Assembly: GCA_029990175.1 (NCBI GenBank)
Contig: JARKIP010000022.1
Span: 23,596,001-23,660,000, forward strand
DNA from: Petunia secreta
Taxonomy: Eukaryota; Streptophyta; Magnoliopsida; Solanales; Solanaceae
Length of the DNA: 64,000 nt
Reading direction: 5' to 3'
Part shown: piece after piece, positions 1 through 11,290 of the stretch
Layout: every line of letters starts with the position of its first letter
How positions within the stretch are numbered: the stretch's first letter is position 1
The notes under the pieces: model-generated
Database searches by the model: none
What the model was told of the DNA's origin: nothing
What the model saw: only the letters and a program-made list of their open reading frames with translations
Translations under genes and position numbers: made by a program

Positions 1-3
<3 letters not shown>

Positions 4-67
<64 letters not shown>

Positions 68-75
68 ACTACTAC
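4..75. repeat. (TGC)n/(CTG)n microsatellite
   Basis: Twenty-one uninterrupted TGC triplets are followed by three TAC triplets. The tract lies inside the CACTA element that ends at 772. The ORF is open through the repeat, but nothing around it looks coding. Confidence 0.95.
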
Positions 76-365
76 TATTTTGTGCAGCTAACGTTTATCT
101 TCTAATTTATCAAATAATGTTAAGGTGACTTAACTAATCCAATTAGCCAAATTCGATAGAATACACATTTCCTTCATCACTAATGTTCTAAATTTTCTCA
201 AATTACTAATCTTAATTTTTTATCAATACAACTTTAACAATATATTAAGTATTCAATAGCTACAAATTGTTCATTAGTAATATAGTGTATTACGAGTGTT
301 CAAGCAACTAATTTGATTTTAACAAAGTTCAAGTCTTTAGCTTTTCATCAAAATATAAAAACATC

Positions 366-385
366 TACTGCTACTCCTGCTGCTC

Positions 386-419
<34 letters not shown>

Positions 420-560
420 ATGTAGCAACTGTTGCTGCTGCTGATGTTGATGCTATTGCTGCTGCTGCTACTACTACTACTATTGTTGCTGCTGCTGATG
501 TTGCTGCTATTGCTGCTACTACTATTATTGCTCCTATTGTTGCTGCTGCTGCTATTGCAA
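366..560. repeat. Imperfect CTG/CTA/TTG trinucleotide tract
   Basis: A degenerate trinucleotide tract of CTG, CTA, TTG and GAT variants, interrupted by short unique stretches. It probably arose from the same kind of microsatellite as the one at 4-75. The sequence between them (76-365) is AT-rich and shows nothing recognisable. Confidence 0.85.
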
Positions 561-771
561 CTAAGGGCCAAATCTGTTTTGATTTGTTATTAATGGGCTT
601 CCGACGGCACCCTCTCGGAATTTATACTATTTTTTTTAATTACTAGTGGCTGCCCATCGAAAATAAAATAATAATTTTTTTGTATTTTCTCCGATGGCCG
701 CCCATCAAAATCATTCACAGGCGGTTTGCCATCGAAGGTAGTCCTTCGAAATTACGTGAATTTCTAGTAGT

Positions 772-3175
772 GAGTTCCTAGTTATGTTTTTTTAGCTTAG
801 CAATGCCCCAACATCTTTCATGTATCTTATAAATTGGATATTCAAGCCATTTCTAGATTATTTTTTCATCGTATTTATCAATGACATTCTAATCTATTCT
901 TGCAGTCGTGAGGAGCATGCATATGATCTGAGGTTGGTTTTTCTAACACTTTTTGATCTTAAGCTTTATGTCAGATTCTCAAAATGATAATTTTGGATTG
1001 ATTCTATAACTTTTATAGGTCACATGGTGTCCAACAAGGGCATTAAATTTGATCTAAAGAAGATTGAGGTAGTTCAGAGTTGGCCCCGTTCTACCACTCG
1101 GATGGAGATCCGCTGCTTTCTCGATTTAATAGGATATTATCGCCATTTCGTGGAGAAGTTCTCCACTATTGCCGCTTCTCTGACTCGTTTGACTCATAAA
1201 GCAGTCCACTTTTGATGGTCTGATGAGTGTGAGGCGAGCTTTCAAAAGCTCAAGTCCTTATTGACCTCAGCTCCAGCGATATCTCTTCCTTTCGGTACTG
1301 GTGGATTCGTGGTCTATTGTGATGCTTCCCGTGTTGGCTTGGGATGTGTTCTGATGGAACACAACAAGCTTATCTTTGATGGTTCCAGGCAGTTGGAGGT
1401 AAATAAGAAGAAGTATCCAACTCATGATTTTGAGTTGGCAGCTGTGTTATTCGCTTTGAAGATCTGATTGCATTATTTATATGGTGAGCCTTGTGAGGTT
1501 TATACCGATCACAAGAGTTTGCTATTTTTTCTCTCTTTGAAGGATCTGAATGACAGGCAGTGGAGGTGGCTTGAGTTGATTAAGAACTATGATGTCACTA
1601 TTTGCTACTATCCGGGAAGGCTAATGTTGTAGCAGATACACTGAGCAGGAAGTCCATGGGCAGCTTGGTTTTTCTTGATGCTGATATTAGGCCTTTAGCT
1701 TGAGATTGTAGTGTCTTGACGACTCAAGAGTGAGATATGTTAGCCTAGACTCGAGTCGTGTCCTGACTTATGTTGTGGCTCAGTCTTCCTTAGTAAGTCT
1801 AATTAAGGAAAGGCAATTTGAGGTTACCTATCTTCGAGAGTTGTGTGGTCGTGTTCAAAGTGGAGGAGCTCTTCCTTTCGAGCTAGATGTCGATGGTATT
1901 GTTTGGCTTAATGCTAGAGTCTATGTTCATGATATCGATGATCTGAGGCAATTTTTTCTTTGTAAGGCCCATAGCTCGCGATATTTAATCCATCCTAGTA
2001 TCACTGAAAGTAGAAGGGAATGAAGAAATATGTCTTCGATCATGTGTCTCGGTGCATAAATTGTCATCAAGTTAAGTATGAGCATATGAGGCTAGAATGG
2101 GTTGGCTCATGCCTTACCCATTCCCTAGTAGAAGTGGGTAGTATGGATTTCGTAGTTGGTTTGCCAAAGACCTTATGGCATCATGATTTAGTCTGGGTTA
2201 TTGTTGATAGATTGTCAAAATCTGCTCATTTCATTCTAATAAAAATGACTTACTCATCTAAGAAACTGGCTGAGATCTTTATCGAACAGGCGGTTTGGTT
2301 GCATGGCACGTCTTTATCTATTAGATCTGGTCGAGGTTCCTAGTTCACTTCTCAGTTCTGGTAGGCTTTTCATAGAGAATTGGGTATTCAAGTTCAGCTC
2401 AGCACAACATTTCATCCACAGATTGATGGTCAGTTTGAGTGAACTTTTCTGGAGGATATGTTGAGGGCTTATGTATTAGAATTCGGAGGCCATTGAGATG
2501 ATCATTTGGCCTTAGAGGAGTTTGCCTATAATAATAGCTATCAGTCTTCTATTCAGATTGCTCCATTCAAGGCATTGTATTACCTTCGATGCCTTTCTCA
2601 GATTTGCTGGTTTGAGTCCCATAATGTGAAGGTAATAGGTTCAGATGTGGTACGTCATACACTGGATACGGGTTTGTGTTATTCAAGATTGAGCAAGTAG
2701 ATATCATATTCAGATGGGAGGAATTGGGAGTTATAGTTCGAGGTTGGTGACATGGTATTCCTTAAAGTGTTACCGGTGTAGGGTGTAAAGCGGTTCGGGA
2801 AGAAACGAAAGTTATGTCCCAGGTTCATCGGTCCTTTCTGGATTGAGAAGCGTATCGGTAAGGTGGCTTATTGACTTGACTTGCTAGAATCTATGCCGGT
2901 TCGTATAGTATTTCATGTTTCGATGCTTCGGAAGTGCATCTGAGATCCTTCTGAGGTTATTGAGGTACATCCAGCTTAGCTAAATGTAAATCTAGGTTAT
3001 GACGTGTCTTCAGCTGTTACCGTTGGTTGAAATATCCAAAAGCTGAATTTGAAAGAGATTCCGATGGTAAAGGAGCGATGGCACAACCGTCCTCATGAGA
3101 AGGACACTCGGGAGCTTGAGTCAAGTATGGGAAAGAGCTATCCTCCCCTCTTTGATGATTCAGGTACAATCTTGG
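772..3175 (+). pseudogene. Degenerate Ty3/gypsy pol (RT, RNase H, integrase), 5' truncated
   Basis: Reading in frame 1 from 772, the RT palm is visible: a decayed FGLSNAP-like block at about 795-830, then FINDILIYS at about 870-900. In that motif the first catalytic Asp of the DD pair has become Asn. RT thumb follows at 1024-1215. RNase H is at 1261-1500, with YCDASRVGLG. An integrase HHCC-like knuckle is at 2020-2095 and the integrase core at 2100-2700, with SMDFVVGLPKT and FHPQIDGQ. The tail to 3175 ends in a run resembling YPPLFDD. Many stops and at least two frame changes make it non-functional. The order RT-RNase H-integrase fixes it as Ty3/gypsy. The sequence resembles the Tekay/Del chromovirus group, but lineage was not tested. 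Gag, protease and the RT fingers are absent because the CACTA element cuts the gene at 772. Confidence 0.85.
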
Positions 3176-4590
3176 TCTCTGAATTTAAGAGTTCTTATCG
3201 CCTGTTTATGATTTTCATTGAGTGATCATGTAATGGTGTTTGTTAATTGGTTGTCAAAGGTTCATTCAAGTATTCTCTAGTGATGGTCCTCTAGACTCTG
3301 GCTTGTTAGAAGATAAATGAGAAACTATGTGGAGGAAAATGAAACAACTCTTATTATTTGCTCTGAACGTTTGGATTCCGATTTGCAAGCCAACAGTCTT
3401 AAAGCTCCATAAGGTCTATTAAGACATGTCTGTAAAGTTTTAGCTCAATTAGGCCTCGCTTGTTATGTCTTGGATGACATTTTTATTTTATGGTTTCAGT
3501 AAAGCTAAATTATGGTTTTCGACCCTGTTTCGCGTATATAATCTCCATTTCAAAATCCAAAAGTGTTACTAGATTTTTGTTGTCATTTGTGACTTGTGTA
3601 AACTTTTGGAGGTGAAATCCAAGGTAGTTCCGACAGTTTTTGCATATCTTATGGGAGAAGAAGCTTTTCCTCTTTCTACTTAACCCTTATACTGTGTATC
3701 AGAGGTCTTCGAGATCTGAGTTCGCAAGAAAGTAATGAATGTGTCTTGGGACTTATGTGAAAAGTTTGGGGTTGTTCTGGTTCCATTCGGACCAAAAATG
3801 CAGCACTAGCCTCTCCTGTCACGCCACTTGGCCACTTGGAGCCAAGCCAGCGCGATAATACCAGCTTGGGTATGTTAGCGTTGAGGAATAAGTTCTATAC
3901 AAAAGCGTGCGGCATGGTGTTGTTATGCTGAATAAAGTCATTTTCCCAACTGCAGGCGCGCGAAAACTTTGAGTCGGGGTATAAATAGACCCTAGAGGTC
4001 GGCAGACTTTATTTTTTTTAATCAAAATCCTCCAATATAAGGTCGGTATCAGGTGATTTCAAGGTACCAGTTCATCCAAATGTATTAGGTAACATTCCCT
4101 AAGCCTTCTATGATATTAATTAGAGGTTTTGCTGTAAGGATTTCATGAATTTTGACTTGGTTTAATTGGGTTAGAACCCTAAATTAGTGAAATTACGGAA
4201 TTCAGGAAAATTGACCTCATAATGGTAACCCAATAGTATAATTGATGTCGTGGGACTATGAGGAGTTTAGAAATATATCATTTATGAGGAGTTCCATTCT
4301 AGAACCTAGCTCATCACATGATTGTATGAGCGAGAACATTCCGGCTGTCTGTCGTGACCAGCTTTTATTCGTGATGACCACCAAGTCTGGATTTCTTTTG
4401 TTATATCTATTTTTCTCCTTTTGGAGATGTATATAATTTTTTTTTCTACTCATAGATATCTAGTCTGGATATTTCTAAACCTTGCTGTTGGGTAGACAAT
4501 TGTAAACTTAGTCTACATTTTTTAAGGACTTAATCCCATAAAATTTTGCATGTCTACACTTACCAAACTTGGTAAGCTAGTCATATATAT
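3176..4590 (+). other. Non-coding stretch, possibly LTR of the upstream gypsy relic
   Basis: No gene is supported here. It directly follows the pol relic. It contains a TATA-like TATAAATA at 3980-3987 in a GC-richer context, which would fit the U3/R part of a 3' LTR. I could not find the partner LTR or LTR ends, so this is inference. Short ORFs at 3819-4025 and 4242-4453 look like chance. Confidence 0.35.
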
Positions 4591-4710
4591 GTACTTATGT
4601 ATTTTGGTTATTCGGTTTGCACTTTATGTTAGTTAAAGTATATAGGGTTTGCTCAATAGGTCTAGGGAAGGATGTCGGCTGTCCACACGACCTGACCCAG
4701 AAGTTTAACA
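4591..4710 (-). mobile_element. Small fragment related to the element at 62473-64000
   Basis: The reverse complement of about 4645-4710 resembles the first ~90 bases of the element starting at 62473: both contain CCGACATCCT followed by CCTAGACC and a decayed ACGACC block. The fragment interrupts the 3' end of the copia RT of element F, so it marks either an insertion or a deletion junction there. Length and end positions are approximate. Confidence 0.45.
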
Positions 4711-5345
4711 ACAGACCTGAAGAATCATAATTAAATTCTAGTCCCACGAAGTATTTAAATATTCCAAGATCTTTCATATTAAAAGAATCCTTAAGTTGCT
4801 GCTGGAGACTAATTATCAAGAAAGAATTAGTTTTTATAAAAATAATAACATTTACTTATACCAAAAGAAGAACACAGCCTATAGATGTGTTACAAAGAAA
4901 TAAAGATGATTCATATTTGCTCCACTCAAAAGAGAAATGAAGCAAAATAGGTTGAAACTAATCAAACCACACTTTTGAAGCTTGTTTTAATCCATACAAA
5001 GAACACTTTAACTTGCATACTTCTGATAAGGGGGAGGGAACAAACGAAGTAGAAGTTTCACATAATTATATTTTTTTGATATCACAATGGAGAAATACAT
5101 TTTTTGACATCCATTTGATAATGAGTCCATCCTTATGAAGCAGCAATGGCAATATTAGTTTGCACTACAATCATTTTTGCTACATGAGCAAAAGACTCCT
5201 TATAATCTGCACCATACTCCTATTTGTTACCAAGGCAACCAATCGAGTTTTGTACTGATTATAGTTCCATTATAATGAAGTTTAAATAAATAGGCCAATG
5301 TACACCCAGCGGGGACAAGGAACAATGTCTGATGTGAAATTCTCT
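4711..5345 (-). pseudogene. Copia element F: reverse transcriptase remnant
   Basis: On the minus strand, 5345 to 4711 shows pieces in the correct order: QYKTRLVAL near the start of RT, a YQMDVK block (about 5100-5075), and at about 4815-4735 SLQQQLKDSFNMKDLG followed by a YFVGLEF block. These match the copia RT pattern in which the last block follows the YVDD catalytic loop. The catalytic loop itself is decayed beyond recognition. Several stops and frame changes are present. RT ends abruptly at about 4711, where unrelated sequence begins; RNase H is missing. Confidence 0.75.
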
Positions 5346-5362
5346 TGATGTTCCTGGAGTTC

Positions 5363-5680
5363 TTATACCATTACATTTTTCCAGCATTCACGCTTAGAGT
5401 AACATGTTAGAACAAAGATCGTGGATAAAGTAGAAGAAAAACTATACCATTTAGGAGCATGAGATACTCTGGTAGATTGACGTATAGGCTCAAGAAAAGG
5501 ATGGCTTAAAAGAGATCTCACATTCTCGTCTAGAAGCAGTCTTAGATGGTGGATCAGTCTTGAGATAAGGCAAAGTTCTTCTAGGTTCGAAGTTATTAGT
5601 AGAAGATTAAATATCTTCAAAAGTAGGAAAAATAGGAGAAACAGTGGAAAAGATATATTGATTCTCAAAGAAAACAACAT
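5363..5680 (-). pseudogene. Copia element F: integrase-RT connecting region
   Basis: An open stretch of about 105 codons whose C-terminal half contains RQSTRVSHAPKWYSF. This is the conserved linker found just before RT in many plant copia polyproteins. The N-terminal half is frameshifted relative to it. It sits between the integrase remnant on the right and RT on the left, as expected. Confidence 0.75.
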
Positions 5681-5899
5681 TCTAGAAGTACGAAATTTCT
5701 TACAACCTGAATAATAGAAAATAAAGCCTTTATGTGAAGTACTTTAACCCGTAACGTACATTTAGTAGATTAAACATAAATTTTATTGCATTTGAAATGA
5801 GGAAGATGTACAAAAGAGACATGACCTACGGTATGTGAATTATTGTAGCTAGGATATTTGTGATAAAAGCAATGATATTGAGGGTCAATATTTAACACT

Positions 5900-6560
5900 T
5901 GAGATGACAATCTATTTTTTAATAAACAACAACACACAAAGCTTCTACCCAGTATTTAGATGGATCAGAGGACTTAATTAGTAAAGTACGAATTACATAT
6001 AAAAAACGGTGGTTTTTACGCTCATCAAGCCCAATATTTTGTGGCGTATGTGTGCAAGAGCGTTGTGAGACAATTCATTTCTTACCAAGAAATCATGGAT
6101 TTCATGAGACAAATTCTCCTCTAGAATTCGATTTTAATACTTTAAAGCAAGTAGAAAATTGAGTCTCAATGTAAGCCAACAAATTCTTGAATATTGAAAA
6201 TATCATAGATTTGAATGGAGAAAATACATCCACGTAAACTGGTTATAATCATTCATGGATGTCGCAAAATACTTGAAATTAACATTAGAGATAATTGGTG
6301 AGATTCCCAAAACATCATTGTTAATTACGTCAAAACACTTTGCAACATGATTACTAAAATTAGGAAAAGGATGAATTTTACTTTTGCCTAATTACATGTA
6401 GATCAATCAAAGGAACATTCAAGAAATTAATTTTTCTTTCCCAATTAGCCAGAATTCGATAGATGAGACAACACAATAGAATTTGAGTGTCCTAAACACT
6501 TATGCCAAATTTAAATTTTACTAGCTACAAAAGTACAAGAAAAGTATAAGACGGTAGGAA
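5900..6560 (-). pseudogene. Copia element F: integrase core remnant
   Basis: The minus-strand reading contains decayed integrase-core blocks, including a stretch resembling CFDVINNDVLG (about 6350-6300) and a following YFATSMNDYNQFTWMYFL-like block around the first and second catalytic positions. Frame is lost repeatedly and no intact DDE triad can be read. Its place between the protease/pre-integrase block and the linker supports the call. Confidence 0.6.
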
Positions 6561-6673
6561 TTGGAAAGTGTATAGATAATCTTTCAATTTTAGGCCCTTT
6601 TGGAATTATCCTCCGCGAAACCTAATCCTGCACAAGGCAGCCACTATCAGAAACTGAATATCACAATTATTAT

Positions 6674-6946
6674 CTACCAAATTTCAACATAAATAAAACT
6701 AGTAGAGAGCTTTGGTGATTCAAAATCATTCTTTAAAGTTGGAATAGTATTGTAAATTTTGGTAATAGGTAAATTACGACAGTTAAAAATTTGAATTTTC
6801 GATGGACCACACGAGCATCTTAGCATATTAGTGAAGTTAGTCATATGATTGGAATTGCCATAATAAACAAGCCAAAAGTGAAATGTAATATCACTACCTT
6901 GTTGTTTCAAAGCTAAAAAAGTTGAGAGAATCAATTTTTGTACCAT
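6674..6946 (-). pseudogene. Copia element F: protease remnant
   Basis: About 90 codons open on the minus strand. The core reads W-L-V-Y-Y-G-N-S-N-H-M-T, a decayed form of the copia aspartic protease motif W-x-V-D-S-G-A-x-x-H-M-T. The catalytic Asp is now Tyr. It is followed by NLPITKI, typical of the strand after the flap. It is not functional. Confidence 0.75.
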
Positions 6947-7072
6947 TTCAGGAGTTAGAACATGTTGAAACCATAAATTGCTAGAACAATAAATTGGTTG
7001 GCAGCGCCTGCTGAAGATGATTTATCATAAGTGGAATTATTTACCCATCTTGAAACCATTAACCCTACGAAT
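6947..7072 (-). other. Copia element F: sequence beside the element D insertion
   Basis: This short piece ends in CGAAT (7068-7072), the left copy of the 5-bp target duplication of element D. On the other side of D, CGAAT recurs at 13670-13674 and the copia gag continues from there. Confidence 0.7.
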
Positions 7073-7801
7073 TGATAAGACCCAAACCCCCACAAGACCC
7101 TTCACTCGGAGCCAAGCTAAGGAGATCCAAGGAGTACACCTACACTTGGTGAGGAAGGGACTAGAAGAAGGAAGCGATTGGAAGCCGTTCCGAGTGCTCA
7201 AAGCGCAAGGGGAGCAGCCCAGTCATCCAGGCACTCCGCCTGAGGATCCAGGCGCCCCGCCTGAGGATGCCTAGGCCTGGGCGCTCCGCCCCAACTGTGG
7301 GCGCCCCGCCTAGGCCACCCCACTGTCCAAAGTGCCGGGCGCTCCGCCCCAATCTCGGGCGCTCCGCCCAAAGTGCTGAAGCACGTGATTCCTAGCTTTG
7401 TTAAGACTAATTTGACCCTACGTGGTCCTTTATTCCTAAGTCTAAGTGTGGGCATTTTAGACCTTTCATATGGTGCCTAAAAACACCTATATATATATCT
7501 AGCTAGTTAGTTTATTTCCTTATCTTACCTTGATGATTAAAATACACTTATGTTGAAGAGTTGAACTCTTATTGAATGGGACTTGTTCTTCCTCTAGCGG
7601 ATCTAGATGAATTCCAATCCTCCCCCCCCCCGACCATTCTACTTGCGTGCTCACGTTAGTTCGAGGGTAGTTGCCTAGCGTAGGTGTTCTTGACCTTCAC
7701 TCGGGGTGTAACGGAATGGGTTCTCCGTTGCTACTTGAGATTTGTGATCGAGATACGTCTCGTTCCTATCTTTTACTTTTTTCCGCGTTTGATTCTTATC
7801 A
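7073..7801 (+). repeat. Element D 5' LTR
   Basis: It starts TGATAAGACC and ends TTCTTATCA, an 8-bp terminal inverted repeat. It carries six copies of the GGCGCTCCGCC-like motif (7230-7368), then a TATA-like CCTATATATATAT at about 7487-7499 as probable promoter. It also contains a poly-C tract at about 7622-7631, which the 3' copy has only in part. Confidence 0.93.
7230..7368 (+). repeat. GGCGCTCCGCC motif array in D 5' LTR (six copies)
   Basis: Copies start near 7230, 7251, 7280, 7300, 7338 and 7358: GGCACTCCGCC, GGCGCCCCGCC and GGCGCTCCGCC variants separated by 10-30 bp of different sequence. Related arrays occur in the 3' LTR (13111-13228), in the leader (8485-8603) and, as GGCGGAGCGCC, in element C. 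Positioned upstream of the TATA-like box, they could be enhancer-type repeats. Confidence 0.9.
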
Positions 7802-7820
7802 GTTTTGTATCAGAGCAAGG
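7802..7820 (+). other. Element D primer binding site
   Basis: Directly after the 5' LTR comes GTTTTGTATCAGAGCAAGG. It is one base from the usual TGGTATCAGAGC, complementary to the 3' end of plant initiator-Met tRNA. Confidence 0.8.
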
Positions 7821-9030
7821 TTTGGGTATCGTTTCTATGAACCCCGACCCTTGATTCTTCGTGCTTAGGTTAGTTTGTTTAGTTTTCTTGTTGTTGAAGT
7901 TATTGCAAAAAAAAAAATTACAAAAAAATTGAAAACTCAAAAATTCAAAAATTTGGTGTAACTTTTGGGTATGTTAGATTCTTGAAGTGGGTGTTATAGA
8001 ATCTTGATCCTAGTTGAAAACTTGACGATTGGGTACCAAAATTGTTTGGATTGGATTGAATTGAAAATTGAAAACCCCAATTGTTGATAAACCCTACCAA
8101 ACCCTTGTTCTTGATGAATTTGATTGATTTTGGGTTGTGTGATTGTGGGGTTTTGGAATTAATTGTTGGGGATTGATCTCTATTGAAAATCGAACAAATT
8201 ACAACAATAATCCTGTGATTCGGAGTTCGGTAACATAGTTTTTGGCGAATCAAAACCCACCCTTGAACCTTGAAACCCATGTTGAAACCCCAAACTTGAA
8301 AACTTTAAATCTTGATTGAACCTTACTTGTTGGTTGTTTGGGTGTGAAATTGATTGGGGATTGAAGGTTGTATCAAGGAACAATTTTGGGTACCTTGAAT
8401 TTGGCCAAAACACCTTGGAATCGGCCTAGAAATTGGATTGAAAACGAAGAACACGGAGTAGAAAAACCCAGGTGTTCTTCGTCCGGGCGCTCCGCCTAGA
8501 CCTTTGGGCGCTCCGCCTGAACTACTCTTGCTCCAGGTGCTTCGCCTAACCTCTGGGCGTCCCGCCTGCCCAACCCTACTGATCATTTTTCGGGCGCTCC
8601 GCCTGAATCTCGTAAGGGTTGATTTGGGTAGTTTCTTCTAGGTTTGCTTGTTCTTTGTTGCCTAACCTCTTATTAGTGCCTATCTAAGTAATCTCTCTAC
8701 TTGATTAGCACTAATCTTTCATTGCTTTTACGTGAATTCGTGCATTAGTTTGAGAGTAGAATTCCAAGAAGATTCGTAGATTCTTTTTTATTCAAGTCCT
8801 CACTTCAAAGTGCCTAGCTTTCATTGAGTCCCATTAACTCCACTCACCCCGGAGTGTGCTTGACTCGTGAATAGTTTGGTTGAGTTGAGGAATTGCTACT
8901 CATCTACGTGAAGCTTTGGAACTACAAGTCGAGTGAAATATCCACCACCACTAAACGAGAGAGCCGAGTGATCTCAAGTGAGGGAGTGTGTGAGGTTGTT
9001 TTGCTAACGTTTGTTACTTGTGTAGGTACA
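7821..9030 (+). other. Element D untranslated leader
   Basis: About 1.2 kb with no supported gene. It holds a second GGCGCTCCGCC array (8485-8603, five copies, variants such as GGTGCTTCGCC). Just before the gag ATG is a TTGTGTAGGTACA stretch that looks like a 3' splice site and is conserved in element C. Confidence 0.6.
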
Positions 9031-10620
9031 ATGTCTACCGAAGGAGAAGATTTTGCTAAGAGTGCCCTTGCTACTATCCTTGCCAAATTGGATAGTATGA
9101 ACTTGAGGATTGAAAGCCTTAAGAGGGTGAACTCTAGTGCTCTAGTCGAGCAAGGGACTTCCAATGTCTAATCTGAGAAAGGGACCCCGAGTGTCCAAGT
9201 TGAGAAAGGGACTCCGAGTGTCCAAGTTGAAGTCTCAAGTAGTCCTAACTTTACCCCGGAGCAAGTTAGCCGTGTTATTGAATTGCTCAATCAACAACGG
9301 GTAAAGGATGATTGAGAGAGAATTGATCAAGTGTTGGGCAATCCCCAACGAACGGGCATTCCCCGTATCTTGGACAACCCTCCAAGAAACATTCCACTAC
9401 CAAGACCCATTCGAAATGTGCAACCTCTTGAGCAAGCCGATGAAGCTCAAGAAGGGGAGGAAGCCGATTATGGTGATGACATGTATGGATTTGATGATCA
9501 CTTTCCACCGAGGCGAGGTATGAATTGGGGTCGAAATGTGGATAGAGGTAGGGGCCGAGGTCGAGGGCCACCTATGGGGTATGTTGGTGGGAATGCTAGA
9601 AGGGAGTATGGTGTGAATAAAGATCACTATGGGGGCCAACAGAAACCTTTCCGTGGGGGTCGTGACAAAACCAACCTCAATAGTGTGAAGCTTAATCTCC
9701 CAACCTTTAAAGGGAATTGTGATCCGGAGGCTTACATTGAATGGGTGCTACACATGGAAAGATTGTTTGACAAAAATGAGATGACCGATGAGAAGAAAGG
9801 CACTTATGCTATTTCATCCTTTGAATCCTATGCATCTACTTGGTGGGAATCCATCAAGAGATCAAGGAAAAGAGCGGGAATCCCCGTGAATGTGGGTTGG
9901 AATGACTTGAAGGGTATCATGAGTATCAAGTACATCACTCCTAGATATCGTCAAGAGCAACTCAAGAAACTTTATGAGTTGAAGCAAGGTGTCAAGACGG
10001 TGCATGAATATTATGATGAGTTTGAAAGAACTCGAATGGCCTTGGATATAGACACTGAAAATGAGGAGCAAGCCGTGATCCGTTTCATGAATGGTTTGAG
10101 CTATGGTATAGCTTCACAATTGAGATTGCATGCTTATCTTTCACTTCAAGAAGTCCTTGATGCCGCTATTCAAGCCGAGCAATGGCTTGATAAAGAGAAG
10201 TCCAACCGTTACAAGAGCAACACTTCTACTTCCATGAACAAGCCAAAGGATTGGAAAAATCCTACTCCCAATGCAAGATTCACAAATGCAAGTGGACCTA
10301 GTGGAGCAAGTGCTAGCAAAGATATGAAGAAGCCGTTTGAGAAGTACACACCCAATGTGGGAGGTAATTCTAAAACCCAATTGAATACTCTTACTTCTTC
10401 TTCCATTCAATGTCACAAATGCAAGGGGTATGGAGATTTTGCTAAGGAGTGTCCTACAAACAGGACCATGGTTGTTATTGGTAATGATGCTTATGAACAA
10501 GAGAGTGAATCGGAGGAAGATGATGGAGTAGAGGGAGATGAGGGAGTAGAGGATGATTATCATGATGATGCGGTGGAGGATGACGAGCCTCATACTTTTC
10601 TAGTTGTGAGGAGGAGTTTA
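9031..10620 (+). pseudogene. Element D gag
   Basis: ATG at 9031 after TGTAGGTACA, the same context as in element C. The frame is broken by TAA at 9169 (apparently CAA to TAA, because the neighbouring repeat units read GTCCAA) and TGA at 9313, then open. An Arg/Gly-rich segment lies at about 9520-9600. The retrotransposon gag domain spans about 9690-10190, with a TWWESIKRSRK block and YRQEQLKKLYELKQG. A CCHC-type knuckle at 10411-10452 reads C-x2-C-x4-D-x4-C, so the zinc-binding His is replaced by Asp. A very acidic linker (10495-10590) leads to protease. It packages RNA in functional relatives. Confidence 0.9.
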
Positions 10621-11290
10621 GGAGCTATGATAGTGGAGGATGGAGAAACTTTACAAAGGGAAAACCTTTTTCATGTTAGATGCCGAGTCGCGGGTGTTGT
10701 ATGCACTATGGTCATTGACTCCGGAAGTTGTGCTAATTTTGTGAGTCAATCACTAATTACCCAACAAAAATTGCCTACCTTGAAACATCCCAAACCTTAT
10801 CACCTACAATGGCTTAGTGAATGTGGGGAGCAAAAGGTGGTGAAGCAAGCATTGATCAAGTTCAAAGTGGGTAATTATGTGGATGAACACTTGTTCGACG
10901 TGGTGCCTATGCAAGCATGCCACCTTCTCTTTGGAAGGCCTTGGAAATTTGATCGACAAGCGGTCCATGATGGTCGTGTCAACACTTACACGATCAAACA
11001 TGAAGGAAGGAAATTTGTGTTGAAGCCCTTAAGTCCCAAACAAGTGAGTGATGACTACAAGCGGATGAGGGAGTTGAAGGAGGCGGCAAAGGCTAAGTCT
11101 ATCATTGAGACTAGCCCTTTGTCCAAAAGCATGGTGGCAATCCCACCTTCTTCTACCGGTGGCATATGTGCCATGATGCAACCGGGCGAGGTCCTAAGAG
11201 GAAATGATGGCACCAAATTTCTCCTATGCCTAGTGCACAAAGGTATGATCCTTAACTCTAATTGTGATTTTTCTTCTAACCCTTTGCCTA
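10621..11290 (+). pseudogene. Element D aspartic protease
   Basis: In the same frame as gag. The active-site motif V-I-D-S-G-S is at about 10711-10731 (the Asp codon at 10717), followed by a retropepsin-like fold region with HLLFGRPW at about 10921-10944. The DSG form is normal in this group. No start codon of its own is expected, because it is cleaved from the polyprotein. Confidence 0.88.

Larger units (their letters stand above)
1..772 (+). mobile_element. CACTA (En/Spm-like) element, 3' end only
   Basis: The block ends at 758-772 with GAATTTCTAGTAGTG, whose reverse complement starts CACTACTAGAAATTC, the usual CACTA terminal inverted repeat. Just inside (590-755) are short subterminal repeats built on CCATCGAA/CCGATGG, in direct and inverted orientation. 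Immediately after 772 the reading frame of a Ty3/gypsy reverse transcriptase resumes, as expected if the transposon landed inside that gene. The other end, any transposase, and the matching target duplication lie outside the window. The element could also be a short non-autonomous copy. Orientation is arbitrary because only one end is seen. Confidence 0.75.

Noticed and set aside
4..75. CTG tract as a polyglutamine or polyleucine coding repeat
   Set aside because: It lies in a CACTA end with no surrounding coding sequence or splice signals.
7161..7455. Overlapping minus-strand open frames with Gly/Ala/Pro repeats
   Set aside because: They are the complement of the GC-rich motif array in the D LTR.
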